This document shows, in pieces, positions 1 through 10,269 of a DNA stretch of 23,191 bases. The position numbers and the translations under genes are program-made. The notes beneath the pieces are model-generated. The model searched no databases and was not told the DNA's origin. It was given only the letters and a program-made list of their open reading frames with translations. Where the stretch lies: contig CAJVPP010001051.1 in NCBI GenBank assembly GCA_910592005.1, forward strand, positions 1 through 23,191, in the 5' to 3' direction. The stretch comes from Funneliformis mosseae. Its lineage: Eukaryota > Glomeromycota > Glomeromycetes > Glomerales > Glomeraceae. Within the stretch, counting starts at the first letter, position 1. Each line of letters starts with the position of its first letter.

Positions 1-175
1 TTATTTATATTTTAAATCAATCATTTGTATAATTTATTATATATAAATAAATTGTTATTTTATTAAAATATTATAAACTTATTGTAAACCTAAACACATA
101 ATTTTAAAGATTTCTATTTTTTAAAAAAGAAGTAAAAGTTCTAAATAAAAAATAAATAAATAAAAATTTTTCTTC

Positions 176-1240
176 CCAAAATTCTAAAATCCAGATCCAG
201 AAAAGTATCCCAAAGAAAAAAAAAAAAGAAATGTAAATGATTTTTAAAGAAAAATAAATGAAAAATGAAAAAAAAACACCCTTTCAACTTATCTTTTATA
301 GTCCAAGTCGAAATTCAGGTCCAGAAAGGTGTTTTCTAAAGAAAATAAGCAAAAGAACTAGTAATAACATTCTAAAATAAAAAAGAAAACAAAAAATCTA
401 TTACAATTTATCTTTATGATTCAAGCTGAAATTTAGGTTTAAGTAATGTCTCCTAAGAAAAGAAGCAAAAAAAACATTAATAGCATTCCAAAGATAAAGA
501 AAAACAAAAATCCCACAAGAAAAGTAGCAAAAAGAACGATAATGGTGTTTCAAAGATAAAGAAATAAAAACAATTTTTTACATCACCTTACCTTTATAAT
601 CCAAGCTAAAATTCAGGTCTAAGAAGGCGTTTTCTAAAGAAAAGAAGCAAAAGGAAAATTAATGGCGTTCTAAAGATAAAGAAGAAATAAAAACAATATC
701 TTCACACTACTTACCTTCATATTTTAAGCTATATTTCAAATTAAGAAGACGTCTTCTAAAGAAAAGAAGCAAAAGGAATGTTAATAATATTCCAAAGATA
801 AAGAAGAAATAAAAACAATACCCCTATACTACTTACTTTCATAGTCCAAGCTGAAATTCAGGTTTCTTAAAGAAAAGAAGCAAAAGGAACGTTAATGATA
901 TTTCTAATAATAAAGAAAAAATAAAAGCACTAACTTACCTTCATAGTTCAGCTGAAATTCAGGTCCAAAAAGGCGTTCCCTAAAGAAAAGAAGCAAAAAG
1001 AACGTTAATGACATTCCAAAGACAAAGAAAGACAAAGAAAAATAAAAAAAAAACTCACACCTAACTTACTTTCATAACCTAAGCTGAAATTCAGATCTAA
1101 GAAGACATTCCCTAAAGAAAAGAAAGAAAGGAATATTAGTAACATTCCAAAAAAAAACAAATATACCCTCTATTTTAATATACCTTTTAATCCTAAATTC
1201 TGAAATCCAAGTCCATGTTCATGTCTGATCCTAAAGAAAA
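176..1240 (-). repeat. Imperfect ~120-bp tandem repeat array with decayed coding core
   Basis: About eight diverged copies follow one another, anchored on the + strand motif AAGCTGAAATTCAGG near 301, 421, 601, 725, 845, 946, 1079 and 1193, with a weaker copy near 177. Spacing is mostly 102-132 bases; the 421-601 interval is longer and contains an extra partial copy. Each unit also carries AAGAAAAGAAGCAAAAG and ATTCCAAAGATAAAGAA. On the minus strand several units read as the peptide core NAFLDLNFSLDYEGK with substitutions: the copies near 301, 601 and 1079 keep it open, the 946 copy has a one-base loss, and the 421 and 725 copies have stops. I infer a once-coding or exon-derived repeat that was amplified and is now decaying. 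No intact protein is encoded. Confidence 0.8.
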
Positions 1241-1436
1241 AAAGGGGGGTTTTTTTTTTAAAAAAAAATAAAATAAAATAAAATGATTGGATTATTTGTT
1301 CAATCTAATCATTCGCATAACGTCTGATCAATCTAATATTATTTGAGGATTACATCTAGATTATCTGCGATCTATTCATTCATAATCTGAATGATCTATT
1401 TTTTGATCAGATTGGATGACGGATTGAACAGATTTC

Positions 1437-1610
1437 ACTGAAGCATACTTCTACCTCAAGCTCTGTATTTTTTTGCTCTAGTTCTTCTACTCTAATATTT
1501 CATCTAGTATTCTTCTTAATAATCTATTTCAGCTTCATAATCTCTACCTTAAGCTTGTAATTCTTAATCATAAGTCTAGCATTTTCTTGCTAAAGTAAAT
1601 CAATTTCAGA
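1437..1610 (-). pseudogene. Decayed coiled-coil protein fragment
   Basis: Read on the minus strand from 1610, a single frame of 58 codons gives a heptad-like, K/E/L-rich coiled coil beginning SEIDLL, then a stop, QENARLM, KLKVEIMKLK, a stop, IIKKNTR, a stop, and VEELEQKNTELEVEV. The three stops are TAG, TAG and TGA, each one C-to-T change away from CAG, CAG and CGA. That would restore Q, Q and R in a plausible coiled coil. I recognise this phrase style (ENARL, VEELEQKNTELE) from large Rhizophagus families of unknown function. Below 1437 the same strand runs into a short GATC/ATTGATC-rich stretch to about 1270 without an open frame. This is a broken fragment; no start or domain outside the coil is visible. 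Confidence 0.65.
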
Positions 1611-2402
1611 TTTTATTTTTGATAACACTTTTTATATAAGTATTTAAAATAAAAAAATTATTGTGTTTATTTTAATTTGAAATGCAAATTATTTTTATCA
1701 AGAAAAAAATTGCTAAGTATTTTATTAATATAAAGTTAAAAGATAAATACAAAGGTTCAAGACTTTACTTATAATACATAATAGAATTGTTACCTTTGAT
1801 AATTATTTTTATATTAACACTATATGATAAATATTTAACTTATATTATTTTATAAATTTATAAATTAATTAATATAAATTAATTTTTAATTTTTTATATT
1901 ATAATTATTTTAAATATAATATTAATTATATAAAATTAAAATTAGTTAAATCTTTTATCAAAAAAAAAACTTTTTATTATGAAAAAAATAAAATATATTT
2001 ATTTGTTTTTTAATAAAAAATTTTAATTATATATACTATAATATCATAAATATTTTTCAAATATTTTTATTAATAAAATATAAATATTATATTTATTATA
2101 TTAAAAATATATATAACAAAATACTTATAAATTTTTTTTTAAAAATTAAAATTTAGTAAAAAATATATTAATCAGAAATATAAAATTTAATATCATATAA
2201 ATATAAATTTTAATAATAATTTTTTAATTAAATAAAATAATAAAATTTGAAAAGTTAATTAATTGATTTTAAAATTGATTTAATTTTAAAAAAGAATTTA
2301 ATAATTAATATATAAAGATGATATTATAACTAATTATATTTATGTAATGTTTTATTTATTATTAATTATAACTAATTATAATTTAAATTTTGTTAATATT
2401 AC

Positions 2403-2785
2403 TGTTACATGAAAGAAGACATGGATGATGATGATCTAAAGGATGACGTTGATCCCAAAGAAATCATATATATCATTTATGTCATCTATATCATCTATAG
2501 CATATATTTCTTTTATACAATATATTTTTTTTATTTATTTTATCTTATTTATCTTATATATTTATTATATATTATTTATTTTATATATTTTATTTATTAT
2601 ACTACTTTATATTTTTCATTTTATATAAATAGAGGATAATTTCTTTTAGCTTAGTAGTATGTCTGACTCATAGTTTTATATAATAGTTTAGTTTAATTTC
2701 TTTAATATAATTGTATAATACAGAACGTTGACTGAGGCAGTACTCTATTGTTATAGTTATTAAATAAATTGTTAATTTACTGACA
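2403..2785 (+). mobile_element. Possible solo LTR-like block
   Basis: The order of signals resembles a retrotransposon LTR. It has a TGTTAC start at 2403, a strong TATA-type box TATATAAATAGAGG at 2622-2635, a more G+C-balanced transcribed stretch (2640-2760), a polyadenylation signal AATAAA at 2763-2768 and an end in TGACA at 2785. The block stands out from the surrounding near-pure A/T DNA. I see no target-site duplication, no second LTR copy in the window and no primer-binding site that I can name, so this is only a layout argument. Confidence 0.25.
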
Positions 2786-3859
2786 CTCTTTTAAATCTAA
2801 ATATCAAATTAAACTTTCTGCTTATCACCCATAAATATTACTTCATTTATCTCTCGTAAGCATCTTAAAGAATTGACTGTAATATTACAAATAGTTATAA
2901 TTCAATAATACTTATTTATTATAAATTGTAATTAATTATAATATTATCTTTATTTATATTTAAAGTTGCTAAACAAAACCTTAAAATTTTACATATTATT
3001 TAAATATTAAAAAGTAAAATTATATTAAAATTATATTAAAAAATCTGCAAAATTCAAAAAAGATAAAATTACATCAAAGCTTATAAAATTAGTATAACTT
3101 TATTAAAATCTTAGTAAAAAAAATTTTATTTCATTTTAGATAATCTTTTATTTATTAATTATTTAAAAAATATTATATAATTAGATATTAATTAAATAAT
3201 AGTTAATAATAATAATAAATAAAATATAACTTAATTATTTTTGATATTAAAATTATAAAAAATAAAATAATAAAGATTAATTAAAAATAATTTATATACT
3301 AATATATATATTTTTTACAATAAAAAAAAATATTTCAAAATTTTTTTTTGAATTAATATTAAATTTAAACTTATTTTAAATCACATTAGTTTATAAAGTA
3401 AATTTTTTGTAATTTTCTTTCTTTTTATCATAAAATATTTATATATTTATAAAAATTATATTAAATAAGATTATATATATTTAATTTAAAATTAATATTA
3501 TTAAAAAATTATAAATTTTTAAATTATATTATAATTAAGCTTTTTATTTAAATATATAAAAGACTTAGTATTTATAAATTATTTGAAAACTTATTAATTT
3601 TATAATAAAGAAAAAAATTAAGAAAAAAAATATAATAAAATTTATATAAAATAAAAAGTATTAAAATTGCTAATAATTAAATTATTAATCTAAAATATAG
3701 TTAAAGATTTTATAATTCTATGCTATATAACTAAAAATATTTATTTTCCTTTTATTTAAAATTTGAGTTAATATGTGAATAATCCTTTTTATTACATTTA
3801 TACTTCAGATTTAATAATAATTTAAAAATTATTTTCTAGTAAATATTATAAATTAGATA

Positions 3860-4031
3860 CAGTCAACTCTTGTTATAGTGAACTCTTGATATAACGAATT
3901 TTTTGAACAAATATAATAAAAATACTCTTGTTATAGCGAATTAGCCAATCAAATCTCTTAAAATCTTCACTATAGCCTTATAGCGAAGTTGAGGTCTAGG
4001 ACATAGAGTTCGTTATAACAAGAGTTGACTG
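3860..4031. mobile_element. 172-bp MITE with Tigger/pogo-like terminal inverted repeats
   Basis: The left end CAGTCAACTCTTGTTATA (3860-3877) is repeated in reverse complement at the right end (4014-4031). The arms match over 27 bases with two mismatches. The element is flanked by TA on both sides (3858-3859 and 4032-4033), the target duplication expected for Tc1/mariner-superfamily elements. CAGTC...GTTATAACGAA ends are typical of Tigger/pogo-type elements. Variants of the GTTATA-CGAA word recur inside the element, facing both ways. There is no room for a transposase, so it is a non-autonomous element depending on a source elsewhere. Confidence 0.85.
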
Positions 4032-4309
4032 TATTAATAAAATATTTTAATGTATTAAAATTAAAATTATTAATTTTTTTGAATTAAAAATATTTATCTT
4101 AAAAAAATTGTTTAATATAAAAAATAAATAATATTATTTATATTTAAATAAGTTTATCATATATATTTAATTAAATATATTTAATAAATTTTAATTTAAA
4201 ATTTTATTTTATTTAAAATTTTAAAAAAATAAAATACTTTTATTATTATTCCTTTAAGTTTAATAAAAATATATTGATAAATTTGCTTATTTAATAACAT
4301 ATATTTTAT

Positions 4310-4970
4310 TTCTTCAAATATATTACTAGCAAATTTGCCTAAATTTTATTTAATAATTAAAATTATTTATAATAATTTTAAAATAACTTATTTAAAAATT
4401 AAGTAAAAATTTAAAAAAAATATAATTAATTAATAATATTTTAAAAATAAATATGTTAAATTATTATTAAAAAAAAAAAAAATAAAATTTTAATTATATT
4501 TTTTGTTAACTATTGATCTTAGAAATATAAAAATTAAATTATTTAATAGGTCTTAATAAGATAAATCCAATAAACTAAATTTTATTTTTTATAATTATTA
4601 TTAAAAAAATTAATTTTAATCTATATTAATTTTAAATCTATTTTTAAAAATAATTTAATAATTAGAAAAAAATAAAATTTATTTTTTTAGATTTATCTTA
4701 TTAAGACTATTAACTATAGTATTTTTTTTCTATTTTTGCAATTAATAAATAGTAAAATATAACTTTTTTTTTTCAATAATTTATTATAAATTTATCTTTA
4801 AAGAATATTAATTAATTATATTTTTTAATTTTTACTTAGAAATATTATAAAAATTTATTATATAATATTAATTTTTAAATAAATCATTTTAAAAACATGA
4901 TTAAAAATTATTTTAATTATAAAATAAAATTGTTAGTAAATTTGTTTGCAATATTATTGAATGAATAATA
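4310..4970. repeat. Long foldback inverted repeat (~660 bp)
   Basis: The inner arms are clearest: GTCTTAATAAGATAAATC at 4550-4567 pairs with GATTTATCTTATTAAGAC at about 4690-4706, followed by matching AAATTTTATTTTTT stretches, with a loop near 4605-4650. Moving outward, the left arm around 4330-4440 (AAATTTG, ATAATTAAAAT, TTATTTAAAAATTAA, TATAATTAATTAAT) is mirrored in reverse complement around 4800-4945. One extra insert of about 30 bases lies in the right arm. The two halves therefore align over roughly 300 bases each, imperfectly. This fits a foldback or Helitron/MITE-like relic, or an old inverted duplication. The outer borders are estimates because the background is almost pure A/T. Confidence 0.6.
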
Positions 4971-5290
4971 TTATATATAATTTATATAATTTATGAAAAA
5001 TATGCAAATTTGTATAAATAATTAAGTATATTAATAATATATTTTATATTAGTAATAAATTTAATAATGAAAATTTTTATTTTATATTGAAGGATAGTAT
5101 TATCATAGAATATTAATAGAATACTGATAGGATACTGATAGAATATAGATAGGACAAATAGGACATTTAGAATATAGTGTATGATAGGTTAAGACATATT
5201 ACTAGAACAACAAATCTCTAGAATATTAAAAATAAACATTATTGCCAAAGGATACCAGTCAGTATCCTCCTTTAATAATATGCTAACATC

Positions 5291-5337
5291 TAATTCTAAC
5301 TAATTCTAACTAACTTTAACTTTAACTTTAACTTTGA
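5291..5337. repeat. Short tandem repeats (TAATTCTAAC and TTTAAC)
   Basis: Two copies of TAATTCTAAC are followed by about four copies of the hexamer TTTAAC ending in TTTGAC. Slightly upstream (about 5110-5155) a diverged 11-12 base motif, GATACTGATAGAATA-like, is repeated several times. These are simple local repeats. The hexamer is not the usual fungal telomere unit TTAGGG. Confidence 0.6.
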
Positions 5338-5899
5338 CAAATAGATATGTATAATAAATAAGATTTTGCCACTTAAAAAAAACTAAATTTTCTGAATAAA
5401 TAGTAAAAATGGAAACTTAAGAGGTGTGATATAATGTGATATAAAAGGTAATTATTGATATTTCTAGTATAATATATATTTTTCTTTAATAATTTTATTT
5501 TGTTTTATAATAAAATAATGTATAAAACTTTTTATATATATATATATATTAAATTTTTTAATAAGTAATTAATGAATTTTAACTTGATGTTTAAAAAAGT
5601 TAATTATATTAAAATTATATATTTTAAAATAAGTTATTAAGTTAATTTAGATTTAAATAATATTTAATTAAAGTTAAATAGCTTTTGTAATTAAAATAAA
5701 AGATAAAAAAAAAAAATATTGAATTAATATAATAAGGTAAGTTTTTAAATGTTTTATAAATAGTAAAAAAGAAAGAATTAATAAAATTAAAATAAAAATT
5801 TATTATAATGAATATACTATTTTTAATTTTTTATATTTTTCCTTTTATTATATGAATAATTTTAAATTATATTTATAATGTATCTGATAGTAATCATTT

Positions 5900-7250
5900 A
5901 AACATATTAAATCTAATCTAAAGGATTTCCTTTTCCATTATTATTTTAATTATTTTTAAAAATGTATTGGTTTGGCATTTGCAAATTATAATAGATATAT
6001 ATAATTATCAATTATTTGAAATGGATTCTTTATTGAATTCCTTAAAAAAATATCATAATAATATTATTAAGATTAAAACTTTTGATATGATTTAATATCA
6101 ATTCTTATTAAATCTATGAGGCGATTGACTAAATGAAATTCCTTCGATAATTATTGGTAGAAATCAATATAAAAGGGAAGCACCGAGACACCTTAGTACT
6201 TTATCCTCATGATTGGGGTTTATTTGTTGGGTAAACAGCAAGTTAGGTCATCGTGAACGTTGATCCCGTTAAAATTCAACTAGTCAATTATTCTTGATTC
6301 GTGCCAAAAATCATGTTGCCAAACGGTAAGAACCCGTTATTACGAATTTCTTTAATGATTGGTTAATCAAAAAAAACTACTAGATTGAAACACAAGATTA
6401 ATTTTGAACTTGCAAGTTTCTCACAATTATTTTCTTTTTATTTTGATAAAAATATCAACACCATGCGAATAAATCATGAAAATCAACAAAGGACAATCAC
6501 GACGTAATGATAAATAATTAAACCTTCTATCGATTTACAACACGAGAAACGATCCAACGTACAAAGCTAAACAAATTATGGTTTAGCAATGAAAAATGAG
6601 TATTCATTGATAGAAAATTTTATTTATATTTTCGAAATGGCCTTACGGATTATCTTGCTTAATTTGTAAGACAAATATGAAATCAAAAGTATATTGAACA
6701 TATTGGTTAAGAGAAAGATAACGTTGATTTCCGTGCGAGTTATCTTATCTTTGAGATAGGACACTTGTAACAAAAATGAGTTAATATATTTCTCGCGATT
6801 GTCAAAGCAAGATTATCAGTAAGTGTGCTTTGTACGTTATAAATAAATGGTAATGAACTTCACAAAAAATGGCGTAATAAACATTGAATGTGGTGATTCA
6901 TTGATGTAATAGGTTTGAGATAAAAAAAATTTACAAGTAAAAATATGTAAATGTTTAATTATTATCAATGTTTTACAGGTCATTATTTTGACAGAAAAAA
7001 AAAAATCTTGTTCAAATGACCTATCACATAATCAAAATATTTAATTTGTTTTATGCAATGCAAACATTTGCCATTATAACAAAAATTTTCCTTTCCCAAT
7101 CACATTAATATAAACAAGGACTAATCGTTGCTACAGTTGGCAAAAAAAAAAGCTTCCGTTTTTATTTTTTTTTTTTTATTTTTTAAAGCACTTGATTTTC
7201 TCTGGGAAAAGGTTTTTGCATGTTTATTTGTTTATTCACTTTTTGTTTAT
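5900..7250. other. Intergenic stretch, no supported gene
   Basis: G+C rises to about 30%. I see no long open frame on either strand. Strong-looking splice sites occur (GTAAGA at 6326, GTAAGT at 6820, TTTTACAG ending near 6978), but the pieces between them do not join into one consistent frame. This may be the 5' part of the candidate gene ending near 7769, or chance. Confidence 0.4.
6168..6177 (+). promoter_or_regulatory. TATA-box-like site TATAAAAGGG
   Basis: TATAAAAGGG is close to the canonical TATA box and sits at the edge where the extreme A/T block gives way to more balanced DNA. The first ATG downstream (6209) opens only 15 codons. If it is a real promoter, the transcript would run rightward towards the weak exons at 7253-7769. 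No transcript evidence is available. Confidence 0.3.
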
Positions 7251-7252
7251 AG

Positions 7253-7769
7253 GCTGAAGTAATTCCCAAGAATAGAATTGCTACAGGAAAATTAGTCCAA
7301 ATTGCAAATGTTAAATTCTTAATCCCAAAAAAGGTTTCTTGGAAGAGGTATGAAAAAAAAAATAAATAAATAATTTGCTTGTTTATTTAATTGGGCCACA
7401 TCATCAAAATTCGAAAAAAAAAAAAAAATGATACCGTTTCTCTTGATAAGAAAAAAAAAAAAAGCATGGCGTAAAAAATCGGCGTAGATTAATGGTTGCA
7501 CGTTTTTTAATATCCTCTTTTTTTTTTTTTCCTTCATAAAAAAAAAAACCTAAAATTTTGAAATATTTAATTTTTTTTCTATTTTTTTTCTTTTCGTAAT
7601 GTTTAAATGCATGTTTGATCTGTCATCATCAACTATGATGCATAATAAACGGTAAAGCGACAAATTTAGTTATCTACCAACAGTAAACTTTCATTCCTCA
7701 GAAACGCCCTCTAGAAAAAAAAAATTGCGTTCCCGAAATCATTACCAAACGAGTAATTTTTTCCTTTGA
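7253..7769 (+). CDS. Candidate last two exons of an unrecognised gene
   Basis: A 95-base segment (7253-7347) lies between a good acceptor (TTTGTTTATAG) and a donor (GAAGAG then GTATGA). It is open in one frame only, reading AEVIPKNRIATGKLVQ, then IANVKFLIPKKVSWK. A phase-compatible second segment starts after an acceptor at 7669 and reads SYLPTVNFHSSETPSRK to a TGA at 7767-7769. An AATAAA signal follows within about 30 bases. The implied intron is 322 bases. I do not recognise the protein. It is basic and lysine-rich, with no visible domain. No first exon or start codon can be linked. In such A+T-rich DNA the splice match could be chance, so confidence is low. Confidence 0.2.
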
Positions 7770-8754
7770 CACAATTTATATTGTAAAACCAAAAATAAAA
7801 TAGCCCAAAAGTATTAATAACTATTCCGTAATTTCATTATCAAATAAATATTTATCAAAAAAATGTTTTAACATGTCAAAATATTTAATGTTTTGAATAC
7901 AAAAGAAAATGTAAATCAAGAAAATCGTATCTTTCGGGAATCATCGAACGTATCAAACAAGCCCATATATCATTTCTTATTCGCGTTAAAAGAACAACAT
8001 GCTGAATATCTAATGTTTATATTAAATTTACGTTTGATAATGTTTTTCAAAGATATAATAATAATATATTGGCCAATGCGAATTAGGTGATCTTTTCAAC
8101 ACAATTTCGGATGATTTAAATGAATAAACAAATAGGCAATTACGATAAATTTCATGCGTGATACCATGAAACGAGAGGCTTTGACCGCTTTTACTTGCCA
8201 AGTATATATCTAGCCATCATTCATTTGAAATTAATTCTCATCAGATGTCTTTTTGAGATCATGAAATCATCGAATCTATCTGTATACTTTATATTAAAAT
8301 TAATACCATTTGTAAGAGTGCAACACATCCCACCGTCATTTCTAATTTAAGAGAGGATAATAACATACAGTAACTCATGCGTTAAAATTCTAAACATCTA
8401 ATTGTTTCAAGTAAAAACAGTTAGGTCAAAAAAAGAGTGAAATGCCGCAGGTTTGTTTATTTCCAAAAGATAATAAATGTGTATATGATAATATTATAAA
8501 TCATGTTACATAATGTAGTTCTGGCCAGATCTGCTCACGTAAATAAGAAATTTCCTTAAACAAATGATAAATCTCATTAATAATTTTTTACTAATCATCA
8601 CGTTATCACTTCCATGATAAATTGTTACACCATGACCATTGTGTTTAGTGATATCCAATACGATCGAGGAATCTGGAACACCGAATAAACCCTAATCCAA
8701 TTTAATTCAGAAAATGTCATAGGTTTCTTAACCATTTGATTTGAATCTGGAACA
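7770..8754. other. Intergenic stretch with one short open frame
   Basis: An uninterrupted frame at 7893-8090 (+) reads RIFRESSNVSNKPIYHF and similar but starts with TTG and matches no family I know. The phrase GAATCTGGAACA occurs twice near the right edge (about 8670 and 8743). Nothing else is supported here. Confidence 0.35.
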
Positions 8755-8940
8755 ATGGGCTTTGGCTTCGTGGTTGGTTCGAGTAGTCACATGACCACGG
8801 GAAACATTTCCCCTGATTTTGGTGATTTTTTTTTCAATCTAGATGACAAACACAAAGGGACAGAGGAACCACTAAAGGCTAGAATCCAAAGATCAATAAA
8901 AAACTTTAAACCTGACACAAGTAACCACGTGACAATTTAC
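8755..8940 (+). CDS. Candidate first exon, unknown protein
   Basis: An ATG in good context (AACAATGG) opens 62 codons, starting MGFGFVVGSSSHMTTG and including KGTEEPLKARIQRSIKN. It ends at a consensus-like donor, ATTTAC then GTAAGG (8941). An in-frame TGA lies shortly upstream, so this is the first possible start. The segment is visibly richer in G+C than its flanks, as the secure gene's exons are, which is the main argument for coding. The frame otherwise ends at an in-frame TAA just after codon 73. I cannot find a phase-compatible second exon. A later fragment (9021-9105) reads ETIVIKVIDGGEPLAGCTKC, but in the wrong phase. It could be a first exon, a relic or an upstream ORF. No family is recognised. 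Confidence 0.25.
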
Positions 8941-10269
8941 GTAAGGATTCATTATTTTTTAAATATAACCATTTAAGTATAACAATAATGAATATATGGA
9001 GAGGTTAAAAATATATCACAGATAAGAAACAATAGTTATTAAAGTGATTGATGGTGGGGAACCTTTAGCGGGTTGTACAAAATGTGGGGTGGGGATTCTT
9101 GTATAGTTTCAGAATCTATTTTTTAATAAAATTTCCAATTCATTCAAAAAGAAAAAAAAATTTCCCGGTTGTGGAAAAAAAAAAAAAAAAAAAAAAAAGA
9201 CAAAGAAATGGAACAAAGAAAATAAAGAGTTTGTTGAAGATCAAAAAGAATTAAAAAACTTCGAATGATGCAAGTACGACGAACTTAAAATTGATATGTG
9301 TGATGATGTTGTGAGATATGATTGCGGGAATTTGATATCAGACCGATCGTAAGTACCGCAGCATTTTTAATCCGCAGAATCATGTAAAAACTTCGATTCA
9401 CGTCATTTGCTCGAATAAGACTAAATAATTCGATAATCGCACATGTGAACTTCAATTTTCATATGCGTTTAATAAGAAAAAAAAACCTTTTTTCAAAGAT
9501 GGGCGGTAAAATGAAATATTTTTTTTTATGATCATAATAGAAAAAAAAAAAAAAAGGTTCAGAATGATCAGAGGGAGGAAAAAAAAATCATTGTCACGCT
9601 GTCAAATTTTTTTAATGTGGGGTCATGTAGATTAGACAATAACAGATTAAATTGAAAAATCATTTTGGAGATATCGTCACTTTATCATGAAATGGAACGA
9701 CAATAGCCATAATCCATGTCCATTTCAAGGGGAAATGCAATGCAACGAGTGAGAAAAAAAATCCGAGTTGATTTGCCGCAGTAAAATGTACGATAATGTA
9801 AATTACCGTGAATTTCAAAAATTATCGTTGAATTACAAATTGAAATCTCTTTTTTTCCGTCATGAAAAAAATTTTTTTTTTCGTTTTGTGCATTTTTTTT
9901 TTATGTGGAGAAAGAAAGCATGTATAAATGATTTTCTGTTTATGCAGAAAAGATAATTTTTTTTTTTTTTTTTTTTATAAAAAAACTTGTTTCCCTTGCA
10001 AACAATCAAGTTATTAAAGTTTAAAACAAATAGAAATTTTATCCCCTTTGTTCTCAAAAATCATGCAATTCATATGGTACAACATCAAAATCCTTTGGGA
10101 AATTTACCCAGATCTTACCATATATTTATTAAGCATAAAAATATATGTAATGTATTATGCAAAATGGTTAAACGCTTAACAGATTTATTTACAAGCCATC
10201 ATGAACCAATTTGTGGGACCGTGCATTATAAGTCCATAAAAGAGAATTTTAACAAACAATCTGCCTAAT
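8941..10269. other. Fragmentary frames and long A/T runs, no supported gene
   Basis: There is a 24-base A run at 9175-9198. Right after it, the frame TKKWNKENKEFVEDQKELKN (9200-9268, then TGA) is lysine/glutamate-rich. The upstream fragment at 9021-9105 has a CTKC pair. A 93-codon frame at 9987-10268 (+) starts with TTG. None of these joins into a gene, and all may be relics. Confidence 0.35.

Larger units (their letters stand above)
1620..5900. other. Extremely A+T-rich, gene-free block
   Basis: Over about 4.3 kb, G and C are rare, roughly one base in ten by eye and fewer in places such as 1801-2300 and 3001-3800. Composition is mixed A/T words (TTAATTA, ATAATA) and not long single-base runs. 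No open frame with protein-like composition was found. A frame at 2409-2639 begins with a D/E/K-rich peptide and then becomes a pure I/Y/F repeat, so I do not call it a gene. The block contains the LTR-like, MITE and foldback features listed separately. Composition changes fairly sharply to about 30% G+C between 5900 and 6150. Confidence 0.8.

Noticed and set aside
2409..2639. A 76-codon frame starting MKEDMDDDDLKDDVDPKE.
   Set aside because: After 19 residues it becomes a pure I/Y/F repeat made by TAT/ATT-rich DNA. It overlaps the TATA box of the LTR-like block and resembles no protein.
5305..5337. TTTAAC hexamers as telomeric repeat.
   Set aside because: The unit and orientation do not match TTAGGG-type telomeres, the array is very short, and it is internal.
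8924..8929. CACGTG palindrome as a possible E-box.
   Set aside because: It lies inside the exon-like segment, and a single six-base match has no supporting context.
8941..9105. Joining the 8755 exon to the CTKC fragment by splicing.
   Set aside because: The available GT and AG sites put the second fragment out of phase and into immediate stops.
9860..10057. Frames rich in K or F here and at 7319-7537, 10870-11118, 11709-11957 and 16223-16492.
   Set aside because: They are mostly translations of long A and T runs and have no protein-like composition outside them.
9987..10268. A 93-codon + strand frame that at first sight recalled an HMG-box (LPRSYHIFIKHKN).
   Set aside because: It starts with TTG, the spacing of aromatic residues does not fit an HMG-box, and there is no conserved Trp.
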